A stretch of 64,000 nt of DNA from Paraphaeosphaeria minitans. Its lineage: Eukaryota; Ascomycota; Dothideomycetes; Pleosporales; Didymosphaeriaceae. Positions 11,246 through 22,596 of this stretch are shown here, one piece after another. Within the stretch, counting starts at the first letter, position 1. Every line of letters starts with the position of its first letter. The notes beneath the pieces are model-generated. The model worked only from the letters and a program-made list of their open reading frames with translations, did not search any database and had not been told where the DNA came from. The position numbers and the translations under genes were made by a program. The stretch spans positions 2,480,001 to 2,544,000 of the forward strand of contig WJXW01000007.1 in the NCBI GenBank assembly GCA_015832175.1, written 5' to 3'.

Positions 11246-11657
11246 TATTATATACTAGATAATAACGTAGGACTTAGGCGCTTATAAAGGTGTAATAAGG
11301 CTATAATAGGGTTATAAATGTAATAAAGAGACGCTAAGTAACTTAGATTAGGTTATGTAATATACTTAGTTACTTAGTAGCACTAAGTAGTAGAGTAGGT
11401 TACGTAAGGTGCTTAGTTGCTTAGTAGCACTAAGCAGCGGAGTAGCCTTAGTATATAGGAACGTAAGGATAGGCTCTCTATACTTATATTTAATCTGTTT
11501 ATTAATCTATCGTTTAGATTCTAGCAGACTAAATTATTAACTTATTACACTTTATTAAGATACTAACGTATTAACAAGACCTTCTACCTTCTGTAAGTAC
11601 TCCTGCCTAAGAACCAACCTTAACCCTTTAGGACTAGCTACCCTCTTAGATTTAACA
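11246..11657 (+). repeat. Element A 3' LTR, 412 bp
   Basis: It aligns base for base with the 5' LTR at offset 6187. In the first 200 bp nearly all differences are transitions of RIP type, for example the first bases TGTTACG versus TATTATA. The 47-bp duplication is present (11349-11442). It is followed by AGCAT, after which B1 gag/pol sequence resumes. Confidence 0.92.
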
Positions 11658-11662
11658 AGCAT

Positions 11663-13557
11663 TTAATTTAATAAAGGCGTTTTCTTATCTAAATTTAGGC
11701 CTAAAAAAGACATCTGTTTATGTAGGTTATAGTTAAGTTCTAGTGCCTAGTATGCGTTTCTAAGTATCTGCTTCTATTATTATTCTTAAGTACATAGTTT
11801 GTGTAGATTATCTTCTTCTTTCTATAAGGATATTCTGCTATTTTTCCTCCTACAGTCTTTACTATTTCTATATACTAGTTAAATTAGTAGTTCTATTATT
11901 ACTTCTTACATAGGGCAGTTTATAAAGCTATCTAAACGTTTAGCTATATAGTAGTATTTATAGTCTTAGTTTAGACACGTGTACTAGTATAGTTATATAT
12001 AGTCTCTATTAATAAGTATATTATAGTATTTATTACCCTTTAGCGTAAGGTAAGGAAAGTATTTTACTTATTATTTATTCTAGAGGTGTTTGTTGTAAGC
12101 TGTAATAGGGTAGTCTATCTATATTTATCTATAGCGTAGTTTCCTTCTAAGTTATTTCTTATTCTCCTCTTTTTCCGCCTTATATTATACACATGTTGGT
12201 TCTTTGTAATACGTCCATATATAGAATTAGTGTGTAGGATTTTAGTAGTCTAGGTAGTACTTTAGTACGTAGTCTAACTTCTTATTTTTATAGGGTTGTA
12301 TTCCTTTTATTGCCTAATAGGGTTCTATATAGTCCTAAACATTTAGTTTATACTTAGGTAACATAGGGTTGTCTTTTTTCCGCCTACTTTATAGGTAAGA
12401 AGTAGGAGATCTTAGTATCTCTTCTACGTCTTCTATGTTATAGTATACATTAGAATCGTCTTCTATATCTTTATATAGTTATAAGTTAGGTAAATCTAAT
12501 TACTTACTTTGCTCTAGTGTAACGTGTTAGTAACTAAATAGTGTTATAACAATTTCCTATTCCTTATTAGGTTTTTAGTCCTTAATAGTTAGTATATTTA
12601 ACTTAGTTTAATAGACTTTATTCTTTAATCTATAGTTCCTGGCTATATAGCCTAGTTTACCATATATAAAGCATTTACAGGTCTTAGTTATTAGTTATTA
12701 ACTTCTATTAGAGACGCGTTTATTAGGCTACTTAGGGCCTATCCTTCCTCCTTTTCCTTTACTTATATAGTTAAACTAGATATCTTCTATTAGTTTGTAT
12801 CTCTAGTAGTTCCTTAGCTATTGCTTTTAGACGATTCTAACAGGGTTCTTATAAACCACTTTTACTAGTTATTTAAAGCTTATCGCCTTAGGGTTTTAGT
12901 AGAGCTCTTATTACAGTAAAAACTATTCTCTATTAATCCTAATAGTTTCTTTATATAGTTTTTTAAGGTTAGTGATTTGCGCACTACTACGTAAGAGTTT
13001 CTTATATAGTTTCTATTTAAGTCATTACTTATATATATTCTAAAGAGATTTATCGTCCTAGTTAAGCTATACAGCGTACCTATAAAACTTAGCTATATAC
13101 TTAGCTACTAATTATTTCTAAGTTATAGTCTAAATCTTTGCGTTTATAATAGAGTCTTTATTAGTAATTCTAAAAAGTTGTTTAAGGCATTTCTTAAAGT
13201 TATTATAATCCTTAATAATATTAACTATATTAGCGTGCTTGTTTACGTAATTATTGTTATTATTGTCGTAGTCTATTCCTAGGTACTTTTTAAGGTAGGG
13301 ATAGATCTATAATCCTATATCTCCTTACATGTATATTACTATAAAGATAACCTTTTTCTTATTTTTAAGAGATTTGTCTAAGTTAAAGAAGTAGAGGTCT
13401 AACTAGAGAATCTAGACGTTAGTTTAAGATTATTTGCTAAAGTAGAGATTAGGTTTGTGCGCCTTACTACTATCTTTTATAGGAGTAATCTTAGCGGCAC
13501 CTAAAGCCGTAGAAGAGGTAGGAGTTTATAAAGTACTTATATTAAGGGTGTTTAAGA
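11663..13557 (-). pseudogene. B1 gag remnant
   Basis: Minus-strand gag, from just inside the 5' LTR (13557) down to the gag/pol junction at 11663. It is collinear with A gag. The zinc-knuckle region is near 12650-12680 on the minus strand. The C-terminal end (about 11720-11685) shows the same sequence block as A, including the A-rich stretch before the protease frame. Confidence 0.82.
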
Positions 13558-13969
13558 TCTTAAATCTAAGAGAGTAGCTAGTCCTAAAGGGTTAAGATTA
13601 GTTCTTAGGCAAGAGTACTTACAGAAGGTAGAAGGTCTTGTTAATACGTTAGTATTTTAACAAAGTGTAATAAGTTAATAATTTAGTCTGCCAGAATCTA
13701 AACGATAGATTAATAAATAGATTAAACACAAGTATAAAGAGCCTATCCTTACGTTCCTATATACTTTAAATAATTAGTGGACTAATCACTCTAATTAAAC
13801 TAATTAAGCACTAATTAGTTACTTAGTATATTAAGTGCTTAGTCTAATTAGTTGTCTTGGCGCTCTAATCACACTAATTAGGTTACATAACCTTTTGTGC
13901 TGTGCCACTTAAACAATAAATGTAGATATATATGAAGATCCCAGGAGGCCTAGCCTTCGGATCTTAACA
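13558..13969 (-). repeat. B-type LTR of B1 (5' LTR, 412 bp)
   Basis: Homologous to the LTRs at 15826, 22118 and 61031. On the minus strand it runs from 13969 (TGTTAAGATCCG) to 13558. The terminal CA on the plus-strand left side reads TC, a non-RIP change. It contains the E-box-like palindrome in a RIP-altered form, GGTTACATAACC (13881-13892). Confidence 0.88.
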
Positions 13970-14188
13970 TTGGCTTAAGTGAGAAATATAAAAAAATAAG
14001 TTAAGTTATCTTATCTAAAATCTATTATATAAATCCAACTACTCTAATCATTTATTAGGTCTCTTTGTGTCTTATCTAGTTCGGTATTCTTCTATTATAT
14101 GTTTATTTCCTAATTAGCTATCTTAAACGACAGCTAATTGGCCCTATGTTTCTCTAACTCTCTATTCTAGACTAACCTTTACACTACA
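13970..14188 (-). repeat. Inverted, truncated family-5 LTR
   Basis: The reverse complement of the family-5 LTR seen at 48697-48929 and 58121-58353. It ends cleanly at 14188 with CTTTACACTACA, but lacks about the last 14-17 bp at its left end, where the B1 LTR begins. The simplest reading is that B1 inserted into this LTR; the missing bases should then lie beyond B1's other end, left of the window. Confidence 0.8.
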
Positions 14189-15345
14189 CAATTTTTTCTA
14201 TAAGAAGATAATATTTACCTTAATTATAGCTTATAATAATAGCGCTAGGGCTATACTATAGTTTTACTACAGCTTATTACTATAAAGGGCTTTAAAGATA
14301 ATACAGAGTATACTAGCTTAGAATTATTTCTTTTAGGGGTCTTATAAATAAGTAGTGTAAGCTTAGAGCACCCAGCGCATATTAATAAAGCGTATATAGC
14401 GTACGTACTACGTATTCCTAATATATTACGTAAATATAGTAACGTATTTAATAAAAAAGTAGCGTCTACCCTACTAAATTTTAAAGAATCTAATTATGCT
14501 ATCTCTATTATAGAGGAAAAGAAAACTCCCTTATAGACTACTCTATAATCTCTTAGAGCAGGACCTAAAGGTACTTTAGGAGTATCTAAAAGATACCTTA
14601 AAAAAGAGATAAATTACGTATAGCACTAGCCTAGCTAGAGCACTAATTCTATTTACCCCTAAAAAAGATAGCACACTATAACTTTACGTAGATTATTAGA
14701 GCCTTAACGCGATTACTATTAAGGATTATTACTTACTACCCTTAGTTAGAGAGACGCTTAACTACCTATTAGGCGTATACTACTATATAACCCTTAATCG
14801 TTATAACGCCTACCATAGAATTTAGATCTAGATAGGAGAGAAGTAGAAAACTACATTCTAAACTCGCTATAGCTACTTTAAATACCTAGTAATACTATTT
14901 AGCTTAACTAATGCCCCTATAAGCTTCTAGGCATACATTAATAAGGTACTAGCGTTATACCTAGATTATATATGTACTATATATCTAGATAATATACTTA
15001 TCTATACCTATAATAAGAGTTTTACACTTTACTAGTATGCTATCTACGCTGTACTTAAATTACTATATAAAATTAAACTTTTTATTAATTTAACTAAGTG
15101 TATATTTACCTTAGGCGAAGTCTACTTCTTTAGTTTTATTCTAACTACGCAAGAAATCTTCGCTAATCCTATATATATAGTAACTATTATAGAATAGCTA
15201 TAGCTAACTATTATTTAAGAGCTCTAGTTATTTCTAGACTTTATAAACTTTTATAGGCAATTTATTAAGGTATATACGTGAGAAACCGCTTCTCTCTTAG
15301 ACCTACCTAAGAAGAACTAAGTGTTCTAATAGTTAGTAAAGGCTA
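14189..15345 (+). pseudogene. 2b pol, protease-RT segment
   Basis: Collinear with 2a from about 23930 to 25085. It includes the RT palm with D-Y-R-x-L-N-like sequence near 14690 and the YLDNILIY motif (YxDD changed to DN) near 14985. Stops are TAG/TAA. Translation continues at 43132 after the Gypsy-3 insertion. Confidence 0.82.
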
Positions 15346-15350
15346 ATAAT

Positions 15351-15537
15351 TATAATAGGCTAGGGCTATACCCTAGCCTTTAGAAGGATCTTAAGGAAAG
15401 GAACTACTCTAATGAAGTAGACCTACTAAGGAAAACTCTTCTTATAAGTAGCACACCCCCCCTATAGAAACCTAATATCTAGAATTTATCCTTTATATTT
15501 AGCACTTACAGTTCTATTTACTCTCTAAGGCTAGCCT
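15351..15537 (+). repeat. Gypsy-3 5' LTR, first 187 bp
   Basis: Matches 42939-43125. Its last six bases resume at 28775-28780, after element 2a and its AGCCT target duplication. It retains CA and TG in places, for example CACTTACAG. Confidence 0.88.
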
Positions 15538-15753
15538 TATAATGGGTAGATTACGATATTATTGTAGTGTTGTAGTATCTAGCGCCAAGGCCTTATAGAG
15601 GGTCTGTGCGCTAAGCGAGCTAGCTGCGTAAAACCTACGCCGCGCGTTAACTTAACACAAGATAAGTATTATTCTATTAATATTACTAGAGTTATCCTTT
15701 TACTATTCTTCCTAGTGTGAAGCAAGTACTATTGCCTATAACTAGACCCCACA
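15538..15753 (+). repeat. 2a 5' LTR, 216 bp
   Basis: It begins TATAATGGG (TG changed to TA) and ends AGACCCCACA. It is collinear with the 3' copy and contains the CpG-rich stretch AAACCTACGCCGCGC. Confidence 0.9.
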
Positions 15754-15825
15754 TAATAATACTTTATCTATAATAGTTTAAGGATAGCTCCTAGAGTTAC
15801 ACAAGCTACTAGTAGGGGGTAGACT

Positions 15826-16236
15826 TATTAAATCTAACAGGGTAGCTAGTCCTAAAGGGTTAAGGTTGGTTCTTGGGCAGGAGTACTTACAGAAGGTGGA
15901 AGGTTTTGTTAATATAATAGTATCTTACAAAGTGTAATAAGTTAATAATTTAGTCTACTAGAATCTAAATAATAGATTAATAAACAGATTAAACATAAGG
16001 ATAGAGAGCCTATCCTTATGTTTCTATATACTTTAAGTAATTAGTGGACTAATTGCTCTAATTAAACTAATTAAGCACTAATTAGTTACTTAGTATATTA
16101 AGTGCTTAGTCTAATTAGTTATCTTGGCGCTCTAATTACACTAATTAGGTCACGTGACCTTTTATGTTGTGCCACTTAAATAATAAATATAGATACATAT
16201 AAAGATCCTAGGAGGCCTAGCCTTTAGATCTTAACA
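15826..16236 (-). repeat. B2 3' LTR, 411 bp
   Basis: The B-type LTR. Its U3 holds several TAATTAG-type repeats and an inverted repeat (AAGCACT...AGTGCTT). The sequence complementary to a purine tract (TTATCTCCCTCCTT) follows directly at 16237. Confidence 0.92.
16148..16159. promoter_or_regulatory. Perfect 12-bp palindrome GGTCACGTGACC in B LTR
   Basis: An intact palindrome around CACGTG, the core bound by bHLH factors of the Cbf1/Pho4 type in fungi. It is also intact in the partner LTR at 22440-22451, and RIP-altered in two other B LTRs. It lies in U3, upstream of the shared LTR half. A transcriptional role is inferred, not shown. Confidence 0.5.
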
Positions 16237-16359
16237 TTATCTCCCTCCTTACTAGGATTTGTCCTTAAATTATATAACTGTGTCTTATATCTAGTTATAA
16301 CTAGAGCTTGCCCTGCGTTATAAGTAGGGTTAGCTTACTTATATTATACCCTAATAACC

Positions 16360-16900
16360 TTCTAAGTCTAGCACTACTTATTACTATTACCTAACTAATT
16401 TTATTAACTCTTTTAGCAAAGTTATAGTTAAGAAATACTTAATATATATAAAATATAACTATGTTTACAAGGTTCACGTTTAGTCTAGAAAATATAGAGA
16501 ATATGTTTATTAAGGTCAATATTGCAATGTACGCGTTTTAGAGTCTAAGTTTAAGCGTTTATTAGTAGAGAAAGAGAAATTGCGTGTGCAGATAAAAGAG
16601 TTAAAAGAAATATAGGAGGCTACGTTTAAGGCCTATAAGGAGGCGTTAGAGAAATTATAAGTTATACGTGTACGCGATTAGTTATATTAGTAAATAAACT
16701 TACTAGATAAGCGTGCTAAGGATGCAATAGCAGTTAAGAAGAAGAATATTAAAAAGGCTAAATCTTGTAAGGCTATTAATCTAGTAGTTAATAAGAGTCC
16801 TTTAGGTCCCTTCTTGTCCCCTACAACATAGAGCGCTTTTAAGAATTTCCTATTAGAATTCTAGAATAATCTAGTGCCTTTACTGTCTTAGGTACAAATA
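16360..16900 (+). pseudogene. Antisense ORF of B2, Cys-rich plus coiled coil
   Basis: Plus-strand coding between the 3' LTR and the pol end of this minus-strand element. A tyrosine-rich N-terminus (KYNYVYKVHV near 16450) precedes SRKYREY...GQYCNV, where the B4 copy still reads SRKCREY. A charged helical region follows (FKRLLVEKEKLRVQIKELKE near 16545-16605), then a Lys-rich segment and a proline-containing tail that overlaps the pol end. Position by position it matches the antisense ORF of element A (KVYISLGKCSKC... and KKLEVQMLEAQKE). Stops are TAG/TAA only. Function unknown. Confidence 0.7.
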
Positions 16901-19900
16901 TTATTATACTATATAGGTTATTAGTGGAATTCTTTAATCTTTTGTTAACAGTTTCCTAGGTAGTTCTCTAGTTCCTAAGTGTTTTTACTATATAGGTAAC
17001 TTTTTCACTTAATAAGGTACGCGTTGCTATGCTAATTATATTCTAGAATTCTTTTAACCTTAAATTTATTTTCTTCTTTAGTTCTGTAGTAGAAGGCGGT
17101 TCTAACTAGTGTATTAGGGTCTGCTAGTTCTAGTAGTGATACATAGAATACTAGGTGTATCTTTACATCTGGCGGTAGTTCCAACTTATAGTTCACTAGT
17201 AATATTTACTTAGAAATATAAAATAGTCTAATTTTAATATAATCTAGTTTCTTATGTTTTTTCTTCTAAGTTTAAAGGTTCTTTGTAAGTAGATATACTT
17301 TATCCCCCTTCTTTAGCTAAGGTGCTATTTTTTATTTTCTATTTTAATATAAAATTAATTACTGCTAAGCTTTCTTAAGATTTTCTTAGAGTTGTTAGTG
17401 TATTTTCTTTATATTTTCTACTATATCTATAGCTTCTTTTGCTTTAATTGTTGTAGAAAATCGTTAATTAAAGAGATGTGGGTGTCTTCTATAGTTTACA
17501 TAGAACAGTGTATGTTCTAATACTACTAATACTTTATTATTATAGGCTAACTATGCTATAGGTAGTAATAAAACCTAGTTATTCTTCTAACTATTGCAGT
17601 AGATGCGTAGGTACGTTTTTATAGTTTAGTTCGTACGTTCTGTCTGTCTGTCTATTTGTGGATAGTAAGCTATTAATAGCTTTTATTTCGTTCTAAGTAG
17701 TGCTATAAGCGTTGTCTAATAATTTAACATAAAGAGCTTGTCTCTATTACTAATAATTATTTTTAGGATTCTGTGGTGTCTAATTAGTTAGTCTAGGATA
17801 AAAAAAGCGAGTTCCTTTGCCGTTATTCTTTTAAGACATAGAATAAGCTTAATATACTTAGCTAGTTAGTAGGCTATTACTAGTATACTATTGTATTTAA
17901 TTCCTATTATTAGATCCTTAGAGTTTAGAATTCCTATAACAAAATCTATAGCGATGTCTTCTTATAGTGCTGTTAGTATTCTAATTACTTACATCTCTCT
18001 ATATTTAAGATATATACTGTATTTGTTTCTCTAGTATTCTATATATTTATAGATATAAGTTATTACAGCTTCCTTGATTCCTTTAAAGGTGTAATTCCTT
18101 TAGATAAGTTCTATTATTTTTGTGATACCTAGGTGTCTGTACATAGAGTTATTATAGTATTATTAGATAATCTTAGTCTATAGATACTCTAGAACTTCTT
18201 AGTTAATTACTAAAAGTTAATTTAGTTCTGCTATTAGCTCTAGAGATCTATTTTTAGCTTTACAAAGGATTATAAAGAAAGTTTTTGCCTTTTCTCCTAC
18301 TAGATTACTTTGTTAGCTAAGAGTGTCTACTCTGCTATTTTCTTTTCTAGCTACATAGATGATTTTAAACTTATAATACCTAGTAGTCTATAACTATTTT
18401 TATTATTATAGTGTAAGTTCTTTTGTTGTTGTGAACCTTAGAAGGTTCTTATAATCTGTGTAGATTTCTAGTGTTAAGTAACTAAGCGTGTAAATCCTCT
18501 AGTACTTTAAGGCTTTAATAATAGCGTAGAGTTCCTTATTATATACGTTGTATTGTGTTTTAGCGTTATTAAATTTACATAAGTAATAGGTAATTAGGTG
18601 CTATTTACTATTATGTTTTTATTTAGCGTAGGCGCCTAGCGCAAGATTACTAGTGTCTGTTTTAAAGCGTAGTAGTTTATCGCTTCTAAAATAAATAAGG
18701 ATAGGTTCTATAATATATACTATCTTAAGGAGTTAGAATAACATTCTACACTTATCTATCTATTTAAAGGGTACGTCCTTCTTTATAAAATTTGCTAAAG
18801 GTATTATAACCTTTATAGTATCTTAGATGAATTGTTAGTTAAATCTATAGAATTATAAGAATTCTTAGATATTCTTAGCTGTCTTTAGTATTAGCTAGTT
18901 CTTAATATATTTAACTTTACTTAGTGCCATCTTAATTCCTTCTATAGTAATAATGTGTTCTAGGAATTTAGGTTATTTAACGTTAAACTTACATTTCTTA
19001 AGTTTAATGTAAAGATATACTTTGTCTAGTGCTTCTAGTACTGTCTTTATATACTTAGTGTAGTCTAATTTATTTTTAGAACAGACAAGGATAGTGTCTA
19101 TATACGCGATAATAAATATGTCTAGATGTTTACAGAGTACGTTGTTAATAAGCGCTATAAAAGCTGCTAGTGTATTTGTAAGTCTAAAAGGCATAATCTT
19201 GTATTTAAATAGTCTATAGTGTAATTAAAACGCTGTTTTCTATTCTTTACTTTTCTTAATTTGTATAAGGTGGTAACTATCTCTTAAATCTATTATTATA
19301 AATGTCTTGGCTTAAGATAGTCGATCTCGTAGCTCTGTAATATTTAGTAGTAGATATTAGTTCTTTATTATTATGTTATTAAGTTATTAGTAGTTAACGT
19401 ATAGTCTATCTAATCTATCCTTTTTCTTAATAAATATAAAAGGGCTTACTACTAGTAACTTTAATAGTTATATATATCCTTTCTTAAGATTTATCTTAAT
19501 AAAATCACGTTCTTTAAGGAGTTCTTCTTCTATCTTACTATATAGTAGTCTAAAAGGTGGCGTCTTTCCTTCTTCTAGGTCTATTATAAGATCCTAGGGT
19601 TAATATTCTAGTAGGTTTGCTTTTCCTTCCTTTTCTGTAAATATATGTGTCTATTTCCTGTACTCTCTTAGTAAGGTAAAGAGTGTACTATTGTCCTCCT
19701 TCTTATACTTCTTAATCTAGTAGTTCTTACTAGCGTCTACTAAGGTGTGCTTCTGTTTTTTAACTATCTATTACAGTATTATATTATTAATAACTCCCTT
19801 ATCTACTATTATTTTTAGTTAATACGTAGGCTTTACTTATAATATATAATTACAGTGTTTAAATAATATTTTCTTTGTACCCTAGTTAATCTGCAAGTTA

Positions 19901-20240
19901 TATATTATTAACTAAGGTAATTCTAAGACTAACTTATACTTAGATTCTAGTAAGACATCTAAGGTAAGTTCCTCTCTATATCCTTAGACTATTATTATAG
20001 TAGTAACCTCCTAGTATATCTAAAGTGTCTTAGATATTAGGGATCTATTTGCGACATAGACAATATAGGGTACTTCTTTCTTTAATATTATAAGTCCTAC
20101 TTATCTTACTATCTAATAAGATATAAAGTTCTTTCCAACTCCTAAGTCTATAAGAGCTTAAGCCTATATTCCTTTAAGCTGTACTAGTAGCTTAACTAAT
20201 ACTATACTTACTATAGTATTTAATTTAATAAAGGTATTTT
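16900..20240 (-). pseudogene. B2 pol: protease to chromodomain
   Basis: Minus-strand pol collinear with element A pol. The RT segment 19194-18973 is open for 73 codons and reads MPFRLTNTLAAFIALINN, followed by AYIDTILVCSK (YxDD altered). RNase H lies near 18650-18400, the integrase core near 18000-17600 and the chromodomain near 17030-16930. Otherwise TAA/TAG stops interrupt it. The 73-codon stretch is a chance survivor, not a gene. Confidence 0.88.
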
Positions 20241-22117
20241 TTTATCTAAGTTTAGGCCTAAAAAAGACATCTATTTATATAAGTTATAGTTAAGTTCTAG
20301 TGCCTAGTATACGTTTCTAAGCATCCGCTTCTATTATTATTTTTAAGTACGTAGCTTATGTAGATTATCTTCTTCTTCTTCTTATAAGGATATTCTTCTG
20401 TTTTTCCTCCTATAGTCTTTACTATTCCTGTGTACTAGTTAAATTAGTAGCTCTATTATTACTTCTTATATAGGGCAGTTTATAAAGCTGTCTAAACGTT
20501 TAGCTATATAGTAGTATTTATAGTCTTAGTTTAGACACATGTACTAGTACAGTTATATATAGTCTCTATTAATAAGTATATTACAGTATTTATTGCCCTT
20601 TAGCGTAAGGTAAAGAAAGTATTTTACTTATTATTTATTCTAGAGGTGTTTATTGTAAGCTGTAATAAGGCAGTCTATCTATATCTATCTACAGCGTAGT
20701 TTCCTTCTAGGTTATTTCTTATTCTCCTTTTTCTCTATTTTATATTATACGTATATTAGTTCTTCGCAATGCGTCCACATATAGAATTAGTGTGTAGGAT
20801 TTTAGTAGTCTAGATAGTACTTTAGTATATAGTCTAACTTTTTATTTTTATAGGGTTGTATTCCTTTTGGTGCCTAGTAGGGTTCTATATAGTCCTAAAC
20901 ATTTAGTTTGTACTTAGGTGACATAGGGTTATTTTCTTCCTACTTACTTTATAGGTAAGAAGTAGGAAATCTTAGTATCTCTTCTATATTTTCTACATTA
21001 TAGTATACGTTAGAGTTGTCTTCTAGATCTTCGTATAATTATGAGTTAGGTGAATCTAATCGCTCACTTTACTCTAGTATAACGCGTTAGTAACTAAATA
21101 GTGTTATAACAACTTCCTATCCCTTATTAGGTTCTTAGTCCTTAATAGTTAGTATATTTAACTTAGTTTAATAGACTTTGTTCTTTAATCTATAGTTCCT
21201 AGCTATGTAGCCTAGTTTACTATATGTAAAGCATTTATAGGTCTTAGTTATTAGTTATTAACTTCTATTAGAGATGCGTTTGTTAGGCTACTTAGGGCCT
21301 ATCCTTCCTTCTTTTCCTTTACCTATATAGTTAAACTAGACATCTTCTATTAGTTTATATCTCTAGTAGTTCCTTAGCTGTTACTTTTAAATAATTCTAA
21401 CAGGGTTCTTATAAACTACTTTTGCTAGTTATCTAAAGCTTATTACTCTAGGGTTTTAGTAGAGCTCCTATTATAGTAAAAACCACTCTCTATTAATCCT
21501 AATAGTTTCTTTATATAGTTCTTTAAAGTTAGCAATTTATGCACTACTACGCAAGAGTTCTTTACGTAGTTTCTATTTAAGTCCTTATTTATATATATCC
21601 TAAAGAGATTTATTGTTCTAGTTAAGTTGCACAGTGTATTTACAAAACTTAGCTATATACTTAGCTACTAATTATTTCTAAATTATAGTCTAAATCTTTA
21701 CTTTTATAATAGAGTCCTAGTTAGCGATTCTAAAGAGTTGTTTAAGGTATTTCTTAAAGTTATTATAATCTTTAATAATGTTAACTACATTAGCATAGTT
21801 GTCTACGTAGTTATTATTATTATTGTTGTGGTCTATTCCTAGGTACTTTTTACGGTAAGGATAGATCTATAATCCTATATCTCCTTATATATATATTACT
21901 GCGAAGATGACCTTTTTTTTGTCTTTAAGGGGTTTGTTTAAGTTAAAGAAGTAGAGGTTTAACTAGAGAATCTAGACATTAGTTTAAGATTGTTTACTAA
22001 AGTAGAGATTAGATTTATACGCCTTACTGCTATCCTTTATAGGAGTAATCTTGGCAGCACCTAAAGCTATAGAAGAGGTAGAAGTTTGTAAAGTACTTAT
22101 ATTAAGGGTGTTTAAGA
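20241..22117 (-). pseudogene. B2 gag remnant
   Basis: Minus-strand gag between the gag/pol junction (20241) and the 5' LTR. The zinc knuckle near 21240-21200 reads KCFTYSKLGYIARNY, so three ligands are now Tyr. The C-terminal block before the frame change is the same as in A. Confidence 0.8.
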
Positions 22118-22528
22118 TATTAAATCTAACAGGGTAGCTAGTCCTAAAGGGTTAAAGTTAGTTCTTAGGCAGGAGTACTTATAGAAGGTAGAAGGTTTTG
22201 TTAATATAATAGTATCTTACAAAGTGTAATAAGTTAATAATTTAGTCTACTAGAATCTAAATAATAGATTAATAAACAGATTAAACACAAGTATAGAGAG
22301 CCTATCCTCGCGTTCCTATATACTTTAAGTAATTAGTAGACTAAGTACTCTAATTAAACTAATTAAGCACTAATTAGTTACTTAGTATATTAAGTGCTTA
22401 GTCTAATTAGTTGTCTTGGCGCTCTAATCACACTAATTAGGTCACGTGACCTTTTGTGCTATGCCACTCGAACAACAAATATAGATATATATAAAGATCC
22501 TGGGAGGCCTAGCCTTCGGATCTTAATA
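22118..22528 (-). repeat. B2 5' LTR, 411 bp
   Basis: Partner of 15826-16236. The terminal ACA at 22528 reads ATA. It is followed by target copy AGACT and then element 2a sequence. Confidence 0.92.
22440..22451. promoter_or_regulatory. GGTCACGTGACC palindrome, B2 5' LTR
   Basis: An intact copy of the 12-bp E-box palindrome in the U3 of the upstream LTR, where the element promoter should lie. Confidence 0.5.
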
Positions 22529-22596
22529 AGACTTTACCTAAAGCCCCTAAAGGCAGCGAAGACCCTTTTATCTAGTATATAAGAGGAGAGCTAGTA

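Larger units (their letters stand above)
5059..11657 (+). mobile_element. Complete chromovirus A (Ty3/Gypsy), 6.6 kb
   Basis: Both LTRs are 412 bp with no indel between them: 5059-5470 and 11246-11657, offset 6187 throughout. The ends are TG...CA, with the 3' copy's TG changed to TA. The target duplication AGCAT is at 5054-5058 and 11658-11662. The order is LTR, gag, pol with a C-terminal chromodomain, antisense ORF, polypurine tract, LTR. The element entered a minus-strand relative (B1) at the gag/pol junction. The coding frames contain no visible frameshift, only RIP-type nonsense and missense, so it was probably intact on arrival and inactivated by RIP. Confidence 0.93.
2008..13969 (-). 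mobile_element. Chromovirus B1, minus strand, interrupted by element A
   Basis: A Ty3/Gypsy element in minus orientation. Its 5' LTR is 13558-13969, gag is 11663-13557 and pol is 2013-5058. Element A sits at 5059-11657 with the target duplication AGCAT on both sides, and the pol sequence continues exactly across it. On the left it is cut at 2008 by the family-6 element, so the chromodomain end, antisense ORF and 3' LTR should lie outside the window. At the right end TTGGC (13970-13974) is the expected target copy within an old family-5 LTR. Members A and B share pol and the 3' part of the LTR, but differ in U3. Confidence 0.85.
15826..22528 (-). mobile_element. Complete chromovirus B2, 6.7 kb, minus strand
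   Basis: The 411-bp LTRs are 15826-16236 (3') and 22118-22528 (5'). The target duplication AGACT is at 15821-15825 and 22529-22533. Read on the minus strand: gag, pol with chromodomain, an antisense ORF (plus strand) and a purine tract complementary to 16237-16252. It inserted in the leader of element 2a. All coding regions are RIP-damaged, but one 73-codon piece of RT is still open (18973-19194). Confidence 0.93.

Noticed and set aside
15754..15775. A tRNA primer-binding site next to the 2a 5' LTR
   Set aside because: The sequence after the LTR (TAATAATACTTTATC) is too altered to match to any tRNA 3' end by eye, and the same holds for the other elements.
18973..19194. A 73-codon minus-strand open frame as a small gene
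   Set aside because: It is a real coding fragment, but only the surviving piece of B2 RT, so it is annotated as part of that pol pseudogene.
22394..22582. A 62-codon open frame near the B2 5' LTR
   Set aside because: It spans the LTR end, the target duplication and the 2a leader, so it cannot be a gene.
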